Of a DNA stretch of 64,000 nt, positions 45,720 through 56,400 are shown in pieces (the first letter of the stretch is position 1; the number at the start of each line of letters is the position of its first letter). Both the position numbers and the translations under genes were made by a program. The notes beneath the pieces were generated by a model. It saw only the letters and a list, made by a program, of their open reading frames with translations, had not been told where the DNA came from and ran no database searches. The stretch comes from Opisthocomus hoazin (lineage: Eukaryota; Chordata; Aves; Opisthocomiformes; Opisthocomidae), in the NCBI RefSeq assembly GCF_030867145.1, contig NC_134414.1, positions 21,222,518 through 21,286,517 of the forward strand, in the 5' to 3' direction.

Positions 45720-47010
45720 ACTACTCACATCCTTTCTTCAGTCGGCTTGCTTTTTTCAAGTTAAAGAGATTTAGTCTTTGTAATTTCTTCTCAAGCTGAA
45801 GTTGTCACAATGTTTTTTATTATTTTATTTTCCCTCTCTGCAATTTTTCCAGCACTGACCATGGAGCTGATGTGTTCAGGGAACTCTCTGCAGTGATTCC
45901 TAGACCTTTCCTGTGTGCCAGTGTCTGTTGTGCTCACTATTTTTTGTGCTGAAGTGATTTTTCTCCCTATGTGTCCTACTTCATATTTGTCAACCTTTAA
46001 TGTCATCTACCATTTTATCATGTATCATTTGGCATTAAGATGACACTCTACAGCTCTTCATATATGACATTTGTACCATCAGAAAATTTTGCAGTCCTCC
46101 TGCTTTTGCTGTAAGTATGTTAAACACTGCAGTCCCTTATGGACCTCCTTTTATTATGCAATTTCAGTGTGAATTACCACCTTCTTTCTGTCTTTCAACC
46201 AGTTAAAAGGAGAACTTCCCTTTCTATCCCATGACAGTTTAGGTTTTTTTAAGTGTATTGACCAGCTCACTTTCACTGGCACTTGCTCTGACTCTTTCAG
46301 CATTGTAAGAGATACAAAAAGCAGGATTTCCCTTTGCAGCCTTGCTGATTTTTTCCGCTTTTATGCCTATGAGTTCTACCCATTTCTTTTTCTGTGGTTT
46401 GGTTTTTTTTTTTTCCAATCTGGAAATGAAACTCCATGGTCTGTAACTCCCCAGCTGTCCTCTGCAGCCCTCTTAAAACTGATACTGCACCTGCCACACT
46501 CTGTTCCTCTCGTACCAGCCTGATCTAAGCAAGAAGTTACACTCCACAGTAATGAGGCGGGCAATTTCATATCTGAGCTCCTTTAATACCAGTGGGTGAA
46601 CAGCGTCTGGTCCTGCTGATGTATCACTGTTCGTTCTGTTGACTTCTGGCCCTTCACTTGAGACCGTTTCTCCAACTCATCACCCGCAGATAAAATTTCT
46701 AGTGTGGAAACCCTCCTCAGCCCTTCCACAGTGAACATGGCTGCAGATAATGAACATGCCTTTCCTGCATCACTCTGAGCACTCCTCTTCTGCATCTGTC
46801 ATCAGCAGACCCTGCAGTCTCCATGGCAGTTTTCCTGTTCCTAATGTGTTCTGTTACTAGCTTTGAATGCATCTGGCCTGCTGTTACTCAACATTTTTTC
46901 TTGCCCTCTTCATGGGGGCTTGTCTGAGTTATTTTCATTTTTTCCAATTCGGATGCATTTTCTGTGTTTTGAAGTGTAGTGTTTTATTTATAATTACTGC
47001 TTGTGCTTTG
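45720..47010 (-). mobile_element. ancient CR1/L3-like LINE fossil
   Basis: Heavily decayed LINE in minus orientation. Landmarks, as recalled from the amniote L3/CR1 consensus, appear in the right order: TTTAGTCTTTGTAATTTC (45772), a CATATTTGTCAACCTTTAAT block (45981), GAAAATTTTGC (46081) where the FADD motif of reverse transcriptase should be, CTTTCAACCAGTTAAAAGG (46192), CTATCCCATGACAGTTTAGG (46223) and GGCAATTTCATATCTGAGCT (46558). The wings (about 45190-45250 and 47010-47650) may belong to it but are weaker. Confidence 0.6.
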
Positions 47011-47649
47011 CTGATTCTGCTTCTGGCCTTCCCATTCCCATAAGGATGTTTCCCTCATGCACATTGTGGTCAGTATCACACCATCATTTTTCAAATGTAA
47101 CATTTGATCCTGATCCTGTGCGCTGTTCATGGCTGCATGGCTTCTCCTTCCGTGATGTCTGACTGCCCAAGAAACAATAATTTATGTTGTTAAAAAAAAG
47201 TAGCATGAATTAGAGCCTGGTCTGACATTTCCCCGCTTTGTGGAGGTGGTGTGTAACTGAAGTTTTCCATGACCGCTGAGCTTTCTGCCTTACAGCCTCA
47301 CTGGTGTCCTGTAGTATGTCATGTTCTGGTTGACAGTTTAGTCCTAATTGCACTTTTCCTGTTTTTGGAACATCACACTGGAGGGGTACTATACTTTTTT
47401 TTGAACAGTTAGTTTATTTGTCTAAAGATTTCTTCAATATATGCTGCACCTTCCTTATTGATATAATCTTCTTTGTCTTTCTGATGTTTGCATTATCACC
47501 ATGTCCTACTGGTTGTTCCCAGTCATCACCTCTCTTATAGGCCAGTTCTTATTAACAACCAGATGTTCCAGTCTACCCAACTTCATTCAGTAATTAGTAA
47601 TATTTCCAGGGGAGAAAAAAAAGAAGTGTGCTTAACTTTGGGCTTGGTC

Positions 47650-50600
47650 TGATTCTGGCCAAAGAGGCCTTTATTTGTTGACATGTTGCTGTTTGTTGTG
47701 TTTCCCATCTGTTCTTTATCAGAGGACACAGTATGGTATTATTCTACGTCTAGAAGATGAGCACTATAGCTTTGGGGCTGGCTGTTTCTGCAGACAGGCT
47801 TTCCCCAGGCCTGTATGGGAGTTTTCAGTATTTTGTGTACAGCCTCAGACTACAGTGTGACTGTAGTGTGACAGGCAGGAGTTCCCACTTATTATTCTCA
47901 CAGAATTTATTTAGCCTCATTATGACATGGAAATGACTGTATCTTATTGAATAGTTTCAGTTTAATCGTTTTGCTGATACACAAGAGAAAATGCAGCTGA
48001 ACTACCCAGAGGTATAGTATAAGTAGGGAAGTATCCTAGGCTGAAAAAAAGAACAACTAAGGCTTAGTGGTTTTGATGTATATTAGCTTCTGAGTTCACT
48101 TAGTTTTAAACCATTAAAAAAAAAAAACGGGCAAAAAAACTGGACTAGATTTAAAGTTCTGTTGTGACTGTAAAAATAAATTTGTTGAAAAAATATATGA
48201 AACTCAGTTAATTGTTCTTACTGGTTTTGTTCATAGCCTAATAAGTTTTAGAACCTAGCAGTTCAAAGGTGTAGTTTAAAATACAGCTTTAGATTCAAAG
48301 TGTGAAGCTTAGTGTTTTCCATTCATATATTCATTAAATTGTTAGTTATTACAGCTTAATAAATATAGGGAAATATTCTTACAGGGAAATTCTTCTATTC
48401 GAAACTGAGTTTAAGTGAAAGATGTAAAACTGCTTCTGGCATATCTCTTCCAGGTGATGCTGAAACAGACTTTTGTAGAGAGCAGATCAGAAGCAGGGAA
48501 ATACAAAGGGGCCGATCCTTGTCTGATATAACCAGGCGCGGCTCCACTGAAGTCCACTGGGGAAATGGCTTGCAGCGTGCAGAAGCAGATCTTTCCTAAC
48601 CTAGTTGAAAGGCTCAGGTTAATCCTGCTGAAACTGGCAATCACCAGTGAAACTGCACTGCAGCTATTTAAAAAATTATGTCCCTGCTTTCAGTTATGCC
48701 AACACATGTCTGCGGACAAGAATCTGAACAGCGAAATGGTTTAATACGACAAGGAAAAGAGGTACATGCAAAATCCATTCTAGATGATTTATTGCTCAGT
48801 GTGTTCCATAGTTTTGAATAAGGAATTGGGTCACTCCCGTTAGATGTTTTGCAGGATGCATCTAGGCCAGACTGTCACAGTAATGTGCAAGACTGAAGTT
48901 ACGCTGAGCACATGTAGAAATGTGCAGATTTCTATGAGCTCAAGGTAGGATCATCTCCAGGAGCCCTTCTCCCAAGGCACATCTCACAAGGGACTAAGTC
49001 CCTCCTAAGAAACTGTTAGATACCTGGGTCATTGAGAACATCCTGACCCCATTGATTTGCTCTTCAGGTCACCTGAGCCGCGCTCATTCCAGACCATCAT
49101 ACACACAGGCAGGAACAGCAGTGCAGAGCAGACGTGAAGAGAGCACGACATTGTGGTGGTGGACCGTGTACCGCTCTGGCCATGAGGCCGAGAGATAGAA
49201 GCCACTGACTGCCTCCCGAGAGGGGAGAGGTGAAACACAAGAAAAACAGTTGTTTGGAAGAGAGACACAGCTCTGCTGCATACAGGATGAGGCATATGTG
49301 CAAAGCCAATAGATCAAGGCACATCCATGCACCGTACAAACACCCTGCAGGACCCTGCCATACAAGCTGTAGTAAAAGGAAGTGTAGGTGCACATTTCGC
49401 TTAACAAATGCTGCCAAAACCAATTTCTTACTCATCTTCCTCATCCACCAGCTACAGTGAAGAACTGGCAAGTACTAGTGCAATACTGCAAGCATACTGG
49501 CACAAACTGACCATCTCCATTCATTTTGCATTAAATTATGCTTCTTTACACTCCCTTGCAGATCAGTTCAGTGCGAGTAGAGATTAGCATTAGCTGATAA
49601 GCATAATGGAGCCTGCTTGAAAATGCTGTCATCTCTCTTTAGAAGCTGAGAGCTGAACTGTTAAGCTAAGAGGTCAGAGTTGATTGGCTTGAGCACCAGC
49701 TGTATACGGCCCTGGGAAACATGCCAAAGGCTTTTCCAGCTCAGACCTGCGAGATGCTAATCTGTGGGTAAACCCTATGCACAAGGGGCAAGCCAGCTCA
49801 GCTGTGTAGGTGAAGAATGATTTAGGAGCCCCCACAATGGCATCCCAGGGTGTCAGCAGCTGTCCGTCTTCTTGATTCCTCCTAGCTCACTGCACCACCA
49901 AAATATAGATAATTATTGTGCAAAGTTCTTCTTGAATTGCAAGGGTGTCTATCACCTTTGGGACACTTCCAAACGCAGTTGTATAAACAGAACCATGCCG
50001 GACTTGCTACAAAGCAAGCAAGTTATTTGTGCTTAACATTTTCTTGGTTCTGTCCAGAGGAAACTTAGGTGCATACATAGGAATGCTGGCGTAATAAGGC
50101 TGGGAATCTTGGGTTTTACCTTTCCATTTTCTTCCCGTCTTTCCATGTCATCTACTGAGGATACACGCACACACCACACACACATAATGCTTACACAGCG
50201 TGCAAACTATTCCACAGAAAACTGAATTTTAAGTGAATCTTTGGAAACAAAAATATGTCATCAAGAAATGGTCTGTAGTCAACCCACGTGGAAACACAGC
50301 ACACGCAGTTCCTCAGTGTCGATCACCTTCTTCCCATCCTCCTCTCTCTCGCTCATTGCATGACAGTTTCCTATCCTGTGACTTGGAGGTGACACATCAC
50401 GAGAGTGATTGGTTATGTCACACGGGCCAGAGAACCTGCCTGACCTGGAGCCTGGGCAATAAAGGAGGAAAGGGGCACAAGTCACACAGCCTACAGCCAC
50501 AATCACACCATTCAAAAGCAAAATGGACACAGCTGGTTTTGAAGCACACTGTTTGCCTTTGACAAATTTTAGTTTTCCTTGAGAAGAAAACATTTTTTCT

Positions 50601-51199
50601 TGCAAAAGTTATAGAAACCTGTTTCGACTGCAAATAATTCTGATTGACAGAAGCATTTTTATAAACACCTTTGAATAATTTTCTAATATTTGTCCAAAGC
50701 TTCATATCTTGGTGCCTAAAATTTGGTTTCTAGGTTGGCATCCAGGCACACAAACTAGTGGTCTGCTTATTTCCAAAAACACTTTGAACATCCTGTGTCT
50801 CTGCTTTCTGTTGAGTGAAGTGCTGAGCACTTAGCAATTCCAAACTGCCAGGCCTAAAGCCAAACTTTTGAAGCCTGAACATCTAAAATTAGGTAGCTAT
50901 GGTCTGATCCAAAGCCCAGTAAAGTGAATGGAAAGGCCACTGCTGAACTTCTGGTTCTCAGTGAGGTTAATTCATCTATACTTAGATGCCAGAAGGAAAA
51001 TTGCCTTGTTCCAGTCAGGTCAGAGTCATGAGGAATCACTCTTTTACTCACTGTTGGCAGTTTCCGAGGTGCTACACAGAGTGCCTTCGACAAAGTAGGC
51101 AGGAAAACAGGGTAAATATAGTGTCACCTGGGCAATCCTCTCCATGAGCAGGTACTGTGCTGCGTTCATGTCCTGTGCACACTACGTCAAATGTTGGCA
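47650..51199. other. intergenic, no gene seen
   Basis: No exon or RNA gene is recognised. 48.4-48.6 kb has GATCCTTGTCTGATAT and CACTGAAGTCCACTGGGG, which again resemble old amniote repeats. The overlapping ORFs of 88-124 aa at 49.03-49.47 kb share one stop-poor patch on the minus strand. Confidence 0.65.
50700..50990. repeat. ancient amniote interspersed repeat scrap
   Basis: GGTCTGATCCAAAGCCCAGT at about 50900, followed by GTGAATGGAAAGGC, fits the frequent amniote pattern of GATCC-AAAGCCCA-TTGAAGTCAATGG. TTGGTGCCTAAAATTTGG at 50712 matches another part of such repeats. Family not named. Confidence 0.4.
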
Positions 51200-51240
51200 T
51201 ACATACATATATACGTAGAAATATTTATATATATATAAAC
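51200..51240. repeat. (TA)n/(TACA)n microsatellite
   Basis: ATACATACATATATACG followed by TTTATATATATATA. Lies about 200 bp before the CR1 fragment at 51440. Confidence 0.75.
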
Positions 51241-51439
51241 AAAAAAGCTTGCAAATACAAAAGAGAGCTTGCATAATAAATACTTTTCATGGTACATCAT
51301 TCATAATGTGTTAGGGGCCACAAAGCAGGGACAGACATCTGGAGCTGAAAACAGGTATGGGTTAACTAAAATGATGTAAAGTATGTAAATATATGCATGG
51401 AAAGATGTAAAGTAAAGATATAGAACTGAAAGGAGAGGC

Positions 51440-52110
51440 TGATACACCAGAGTGTTGTCCTGCTCAACAGGCTGGAAAAATGAGCTGACAGGAACCTCGT
51501 GAAGTTCAACAGAGGGAAGTGCCAAGTTCTGTCCCCTGGGAGGAGCAGCCCCAGACACCAGGACAGGCTGGGCCAACCAGCTGGAAAGCAGTTCGGCAGA
51601 GAAGGTTCTGGGGGTCCTGGTGGACACCAAACTGACCATAAGCCACCAATGGGCTGTCACAGCAGAAGCCCAAAAGCTTCCTGGGCTGCATCAGGCAGAG
51701 TATTGCCAGCAGGTCAAAGGAGGTCATCCTTCCCCTCTGCTTAGCACACCTGAAGTGTTGGGTCCAGTGCTGGGCTCCCCAGTACAAGAGAGACATGGAC
51801 ATACTGGAGCAAGTCCAGCAAAGGGCCACAGAGATGATGAAGGGACTGGAGCTCTGACATATGAGGAAAGGCTGAGAATGTCTGGACCATTCAGCCTGGA
51901 GAAGACAAGACTCAGAGAGGCTTTTATGAACATATGTAAACACTTGATGGGAGGGAATGAAGAAGACAGAGACAGACTCTTCTCAGTGATGTCCAACGAC
52001 AGGACATGAGGCAATGGGCACAAACTGAAATGCAGGAATTAGATTTAAAGATAAGAAGCTTTTTTACTGTGAGCGTTGTCAAGCACTGTTTGCCTAGAGA
52101 GGCTGGAGGA
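51440..52110 (+). mobile_element. CR1 LINE fragment without tail
   Basis: It contains GAAGTTCAACAGAGGGAAG, then CTGGGGGTCCTGGTGGACA, GTGCTGGGCTCCCCAGTAC and GGCAATGGGCACAAACTGAA, in the order of the CR1 ORF2 end and 3'UTR on the + strand. Similarity stops near 52110, before the usual tail, so the 3' end has been lost or decayed. ORFs of 129-145 aa over it are relics or shadows. Confidence 0.88.
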
Positions 52111-54139
52111 GTTAGAGCAGCTACATTAAGCTCTCTCAAATTGGGCAATTTTGTGTGTACATGTGTATTTGGCTGATGCTCTTTGACACTAGTGTGCCTG
52201 TGCACCTGCACAGTGCTGGCTCTTCACGACATCTGGCACCAACATTTGAATTGCCTTTTTCTTCAGTTTTAGGCAAATGACTTAGGCAAATAACTTAACT
52301 CATCCAAAATCTGCTTAAAAATTCTAAAAGCCTGAAAAGAGGACTGCTTAGGCTGGTATGCTCACTTCTAGCAATTCAGAAGGAGTGCTTTATCTTATTC
52401 ATATTGTCAAAGTTAGATTCATGTCTACACTACAAAAACCTGATGGCTAAAAGTGGTGGGTGGCCCAAAATCTCCAGAACATTTTCTCTTCCTATATGAA
52501 AATTTCTAGTATCACCTTGAGCTGGTTCAGACAGCGAAGCTCACACCTCTGCTTTTCCCATTGGTAGCCTGAGATGAGCCCAACGCGTCAGTTTGCTCAT
52601 GGCGTTGCTCTCCCTGGGCAGCGGCCGTGTGCTCTGGGACTGGCAGAAAAGCCTCAGCCCTGCCAGGTGAGACTGGCGCATAGCGGTGAGGTGTCCTGCG
52701 ACAGCCAAGATGCACCAGAGACTCTGAAAATCTATTTTTAAGCCACAGGGAAGGTCTGATAATGCTGGATGAAGACACCACGTTCAGCTAAGAGGGGGAG
52801 TCACAGCCAGTGAAAGATGAGAATCTTTCATGCTGAATTATCAAGTATTCACTGTATTTAAAAATAGATTTTTCCGTGTCCTTCTCCAGCCACTGTTGCC
52901 TGTCTCAGCCAAGCTTATGAACACAAACCGACTGTGGAAATAAGTGAAAATACAGCAACACCTGGTGCAAGGTGGGCTGCCAAGAAAGGCTGCATCCACA
53001 GCTGGCAAAAGTTCATTTCAGTGTCTTGGCTTTCTTGCAGAAAATGTGCCATCCCTGCAGATGCTGGAAGGAGGTTTGCTCAGTTGCAGCCACGAGTAAA
53101 CAAGAGGTGATTTTTATCATTGCGCTGGAGTGGGCATTTCTTGACCGGGAGGATGAGTGGCACCAGCTGCAAACCGGACGGACAGCACAAGTGACACAGG
53201 GCAACGGGTCATTTGCTGGCAACCTTTAAGCAACACGCGCACTTTACAAGCGCTGCTACCACGATGTTTGCGGTCTTTCCTTAAAGCCCAGGCCCGAGCC
53301 CCAGCTGCCACAGCCAGCACCGCTCCGCCTGACCGTACCAGAGACCTGCCTCGGCTAACTCCGCACAGCCCTGCGACGCTGCCCGCTCCTTGCCGGCTCC
53401 CGGAGGGGAAGGATGCCTGTATCAGCAGCGTGGCACGCAGCTAACTGCCTTCCTACAGAGAGCTGTGTTTTGAAGAAGATACTGATTCTCTGAATCCATT
53501 AAAATAGCAGGTGGGGAATGCCTAGGAGGAGCTTCACTACTGATTTCACAAACCCAGGGACTGTGGGCTCTTCAAGCTGGATCAAGACCTTTTAGCAGGC
53601 GACAACACCATCACAGCAAGGCAGACACACTCGTGCCTTGTCCCACTGAGGCCAAGCATGGCCGTGCCACAGTGGACCCCGAGGGACGGCCACCCCGGGC
53701 ACGGCTCACAGCAGGGCTTCAGCACCAGCGGGCGCCTGCCACTGACCCAGGCTCATCCCTCCAGGCACTGCTCCAAGCATAGCCTGGCCAAAAATAGGAT
53801 CCTGGAAATCCCTGCCCGAAACCCAGCTTCAGAAAATGGAATTATTGACAATGCCTTGGTGGGACAGAGGTTCCGTTTGAAGTTCACATCCACAGGCACC
53901 AGTGGCGTAAGTCACTCTGGAGAGAAAAGTGACCTGAACAGCTCATTCATGTGGCTACACATCTGTTAAGCTGCAGGATTTCCACTCTACAGCAATTGTT
54001 TTTAAAATACAAATAAAAATGCAGGTGGGAGGAACAAAGCAAACCTCGAGACTCACATGGCACAATGTACCACAATTATCAGCAGGTCTTTCAGTGAGCA
54101 GCAGTCAGGCCAGGAGAGGGATAACGAATGCTACAAAAA
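52111..54139. other. intergenic, 3' flank of SLN
   Basis: No gene is recognised. A moderately GC-rich stretch at 53.27-53.42 kb is open in both strands but shows no known protein. Confidence 0.65.
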
Positions 54140-54605
54140 ATGGTTTTACATGTTCTTTATTTAAGTGAAACGAGCAAGTGCAAGCAGAGGTTTCACATCC
54201 TTTCTGTTAAGCAAGTTTGTGCCTCTTAGGCTGGTGAACACAGACGGTTACATTGCATGCTGCGGTTTCATACCCTTGAGAACATAACACCACCGACGCC
54301 AAACAGGCCAGCATGGCGGGCGGGGGGCTACAGCACTCCCAGTAACTACCGGAGGAGGCAGCCACATCGAACAGTTCCTAAGGATCCTGCATTTTACCTT
54401 TTTTTAGCTGGATCACCACAGAACAAAATCATTACACCATCATAGACCCATCACAGACATTAGCATGGGCAACAGATACGAGAGAGTAAAAAAAGATGGA
54501 TGACATCCTCAGCTGACTGAAAGCTAATCACAGCGGTGTGCTGTGGGTGTTACTTCTCTGCAGAGACACACACCTAGATCACCTCCCAGAGTTTCTGATT
54601 GTCTT
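54140..54605 (-). other. SLN: SLN 3'UTR (predicted)
   Basis: This stretch follows the SLN stop codon on the minus strand, up to about 16-20 nt past the first good poly(A) signal (54156-54161). The length of about 465 nt is plausible for SLN. No repeat is recognised in it. Confidence 0.55.
54156..54161 (-). terminator. SLN: SLN poly(A) signal AATAAA
   Basis: TTTATT on the + strand reads AATAAA on the minus strand, about 445 nt after the SLN stop codon. It is the first canonical hexamer after the gene that I can see. Confidence 0.55.
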
Positions 54606-54701
54606 TTACTCCTGGTAAGATTTCACAAGGAGCCACATGAGCAGTACAGTGATCAGGACGATCATGAAGTTGAGGAAAAGTTCTTGTGTGGATCGCTCCA
54701 T
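54606..54701 (-). CDS. SLN: SLN, sarcolipin (31-residue SERCA regulator)
   Basis: Reading the minus strand from 54701 gives a complete 31-codon frame ending in [19 protein letters not shown], then a hydrophobic helix ITVLLMWLL and the tail VKSYQE. This matches sarcolipin in length and layout: a polar N terminus with Thr5, one membrane helix at about residues 8-26, and a lumenal SYQ tail. Family knowledge: SLN sits in the muscle sarcoplasmic reticulum, binds SERCA, inhibits Ca2+ uptake and promotes futile ATP use; Thr5 is a reported phosphorylation site. The start context AAAATGG is strong. As in mammals, the frame lies in a single exon and the gene is convergent with ELMOD1. Two differences from mammals: Glu replaces the usual last Tyr, and Lys replaces Arg in the tail. 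Confidence 0.96.
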   Translation of the reverse strand: MERSTQELFLNFMIVLITVLLMWLLVKSYQE

Positions 54702-54807
54702 TTTGGGGGAGTAATCAGGGGAGAGCAGAGGTCAGCAGGTTGAGCAAGGGGAAAACTTCAGTGACGTGCTGGGAGCGTCCTTGAGCTCAACCCTCAGGTC
54801 ACGGGCT
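54702..54807 (-). other. SLN: SLN 5'UTR part of coding exon (predicted)
   Basis: On the minus strand a pyrimidine-rich tract TTTTCTTTTTCCTTAAAAG ends at 54808 and would serve as the acceptor for the coding exon, leaving about 106 nt of 5'UTR before the ATG. The AG could also be the one two bases further on. Confidence 0.5.
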
Positions 54808-55875
54808 CTTTTAAGGAAAAAGAAAAATATGTGAAGAACAGATGCGTGAACGTGGCAGGTTCAGCACAGCTATTTATATTGGTGTAAATAAATGTTTTTT
54901 CAGTGGCTAGTAGTTAATAAGCACTGGAGACTTTAAAAAGTAAAAGCTGTCTCTGGCAGATTATCACCTTCTTTGATTTCCAACATTTGATAAGGAGCGT
55001 TCTCAGTGTCACCCCAAAATACACTGCACAGGGGTGAGCAGTCCTTGGAAATTAGCACTGCTTTGTACAAGCAAATAAATAATGCCCAAGCCCCCTTGAT
55101 TACTTTCAACAGATATACATTGTAAATATATTACTGGTTAAACTTCTTCAAATTCTCATATTTGTTTGCATGGTTTCGTGTTTTAAAGAAACTAGGTCCA
55201 AACTACTGTCTTCTAAAGACAGACTAATAAAACTGAATTATTTCTGTTACCACTAAAAGTACAAGGAGAACCTTAGGTTAGATAATTTCATTTCTGAAGA
55301 ACTTTACAAATTTTGTGAGTTAATCCTATGGAAGAAATACCGTTTTCTAAAGCACCTTCTGACTCTTCTGCACTTTCAAGCTGCTATAGATCTCCTACTT
55401 CAGAAATCTCATTCAAGTTATATTCAAAAACTTCTCTGTTGGTTATTGTCATTTATTTACTTTATCACAGCAAGTTTTGAATTTTGTATGTTCTTGGAGT
55501 TCATGCAGAAAAATGAAAATAATTTATCACGAGTATCATGAACTAATCCCATCTGTATGCCATATAAATAAAATTAAAAACTTTTAAACAAATGAGACAT
55601 AAGCTCTAGATAAACAATTTCAGCCACGCAGCCAAAATCTTCGCAGAGAAGCCAGATTAGGCTGTAACATCTATGGTGTAAACAAGAGAAGCCGTGGGAC
55701 CATACCAGCGTGAAGGCAGAGAGTTTAAATAGAAATTGCTTTAGTTTGCAGATTAAATATTAAAAGCTCGGTGCATGCAGTTAACAAATTCCTACATTCC
55801 CAGCTTGTTTTGCCAGCCTCCTCTGTCCTTGGACAAGAGAAAATCTGACCTAATGAGTAAGCCAATTTTTTTTAC

Positions 55876-56030
55876 CTTGAGGAGGTAAATGGTAGTTCTG
55901 CCTCTGGACTTTGGGTCACTGCAGATATTATTTCCCTCCAAGCTTCTGTCTATCTCCCACTCGTCTGGATGCCCCGTCCCAGTGTGGGAACTAAAGTAGG
56001 CTGAGGGAGGAGAGCAACAAGTGCGTTGGC
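55876..56030 (-). other. SLN: candidate SLN non-coding exon 1
   Basis: On the minus strand a segment of about 155 nt ends in the donor CTCAAG|GTAAAA, with GT at 55875-55874, and begins about 30 nt after an AT-rich TATA-like block (56055-56068). It would splice over a 1.07-kb intron to the SLN coding exon. Known SLN genes have a non-coding first exon. This is positional inference only. Confidence 0.35.
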
Positions 56031-56034
56031 AACC

Positions 56035-56400
56035 CAGGTGCTGACATCACCCCCAAAATATTTTAAAAGGGCTAAGCTGGGCCGCAGGGTTTGGTGGAGG
56101 CTGTCTATGCAGTGGGCTCTGCGGGCTGATTTGCTGCTTTTAGTTCTTCTGACGCGGTGCTGAGCTAAGAGCAGAGCTGTGAGCGCCCCTTGGGACTCCA
56201 CGGGATTTGACAGAGAATTTCTTTTGGCCTGTTGGTGTCTTCACTCCCAATGTGGGGAAAAGAAAAGGAAGCAAAGAGCCACTTGCCGAAGTCTGTGTGC
56301 AGATTTCAGAATCTCTGAAGATCATTTCCAGTGTGTGGAGCCCTGACCATACAGTTACCGTCTTGCACACAGTGCAGCTGTTGCTGTCCCATGCAGCTGT
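56035..56400 (-). promoter_or_regulatory. SLN: candidate SLN promoter region
   Basis: On the minus strand this holds TTTTAAAATATTTT (56055-56068, TATA- or MEF2-like), a CRE-like TGATGTCA (about 56042-56049), an E-box CAGGTG (56035-56040) and two CAGCTG E-boxes at 56375-56380 and 56394-56399. Paired CAGCTG boxes suit a muscle gene, but short motifs like these also occur by chance. Confidence 0.35.

Noticed and set aside
54543..54743. 66-aa + strand frame over SLN
   Set aside because: Antisense shadow of the sarcolipin coding exon.
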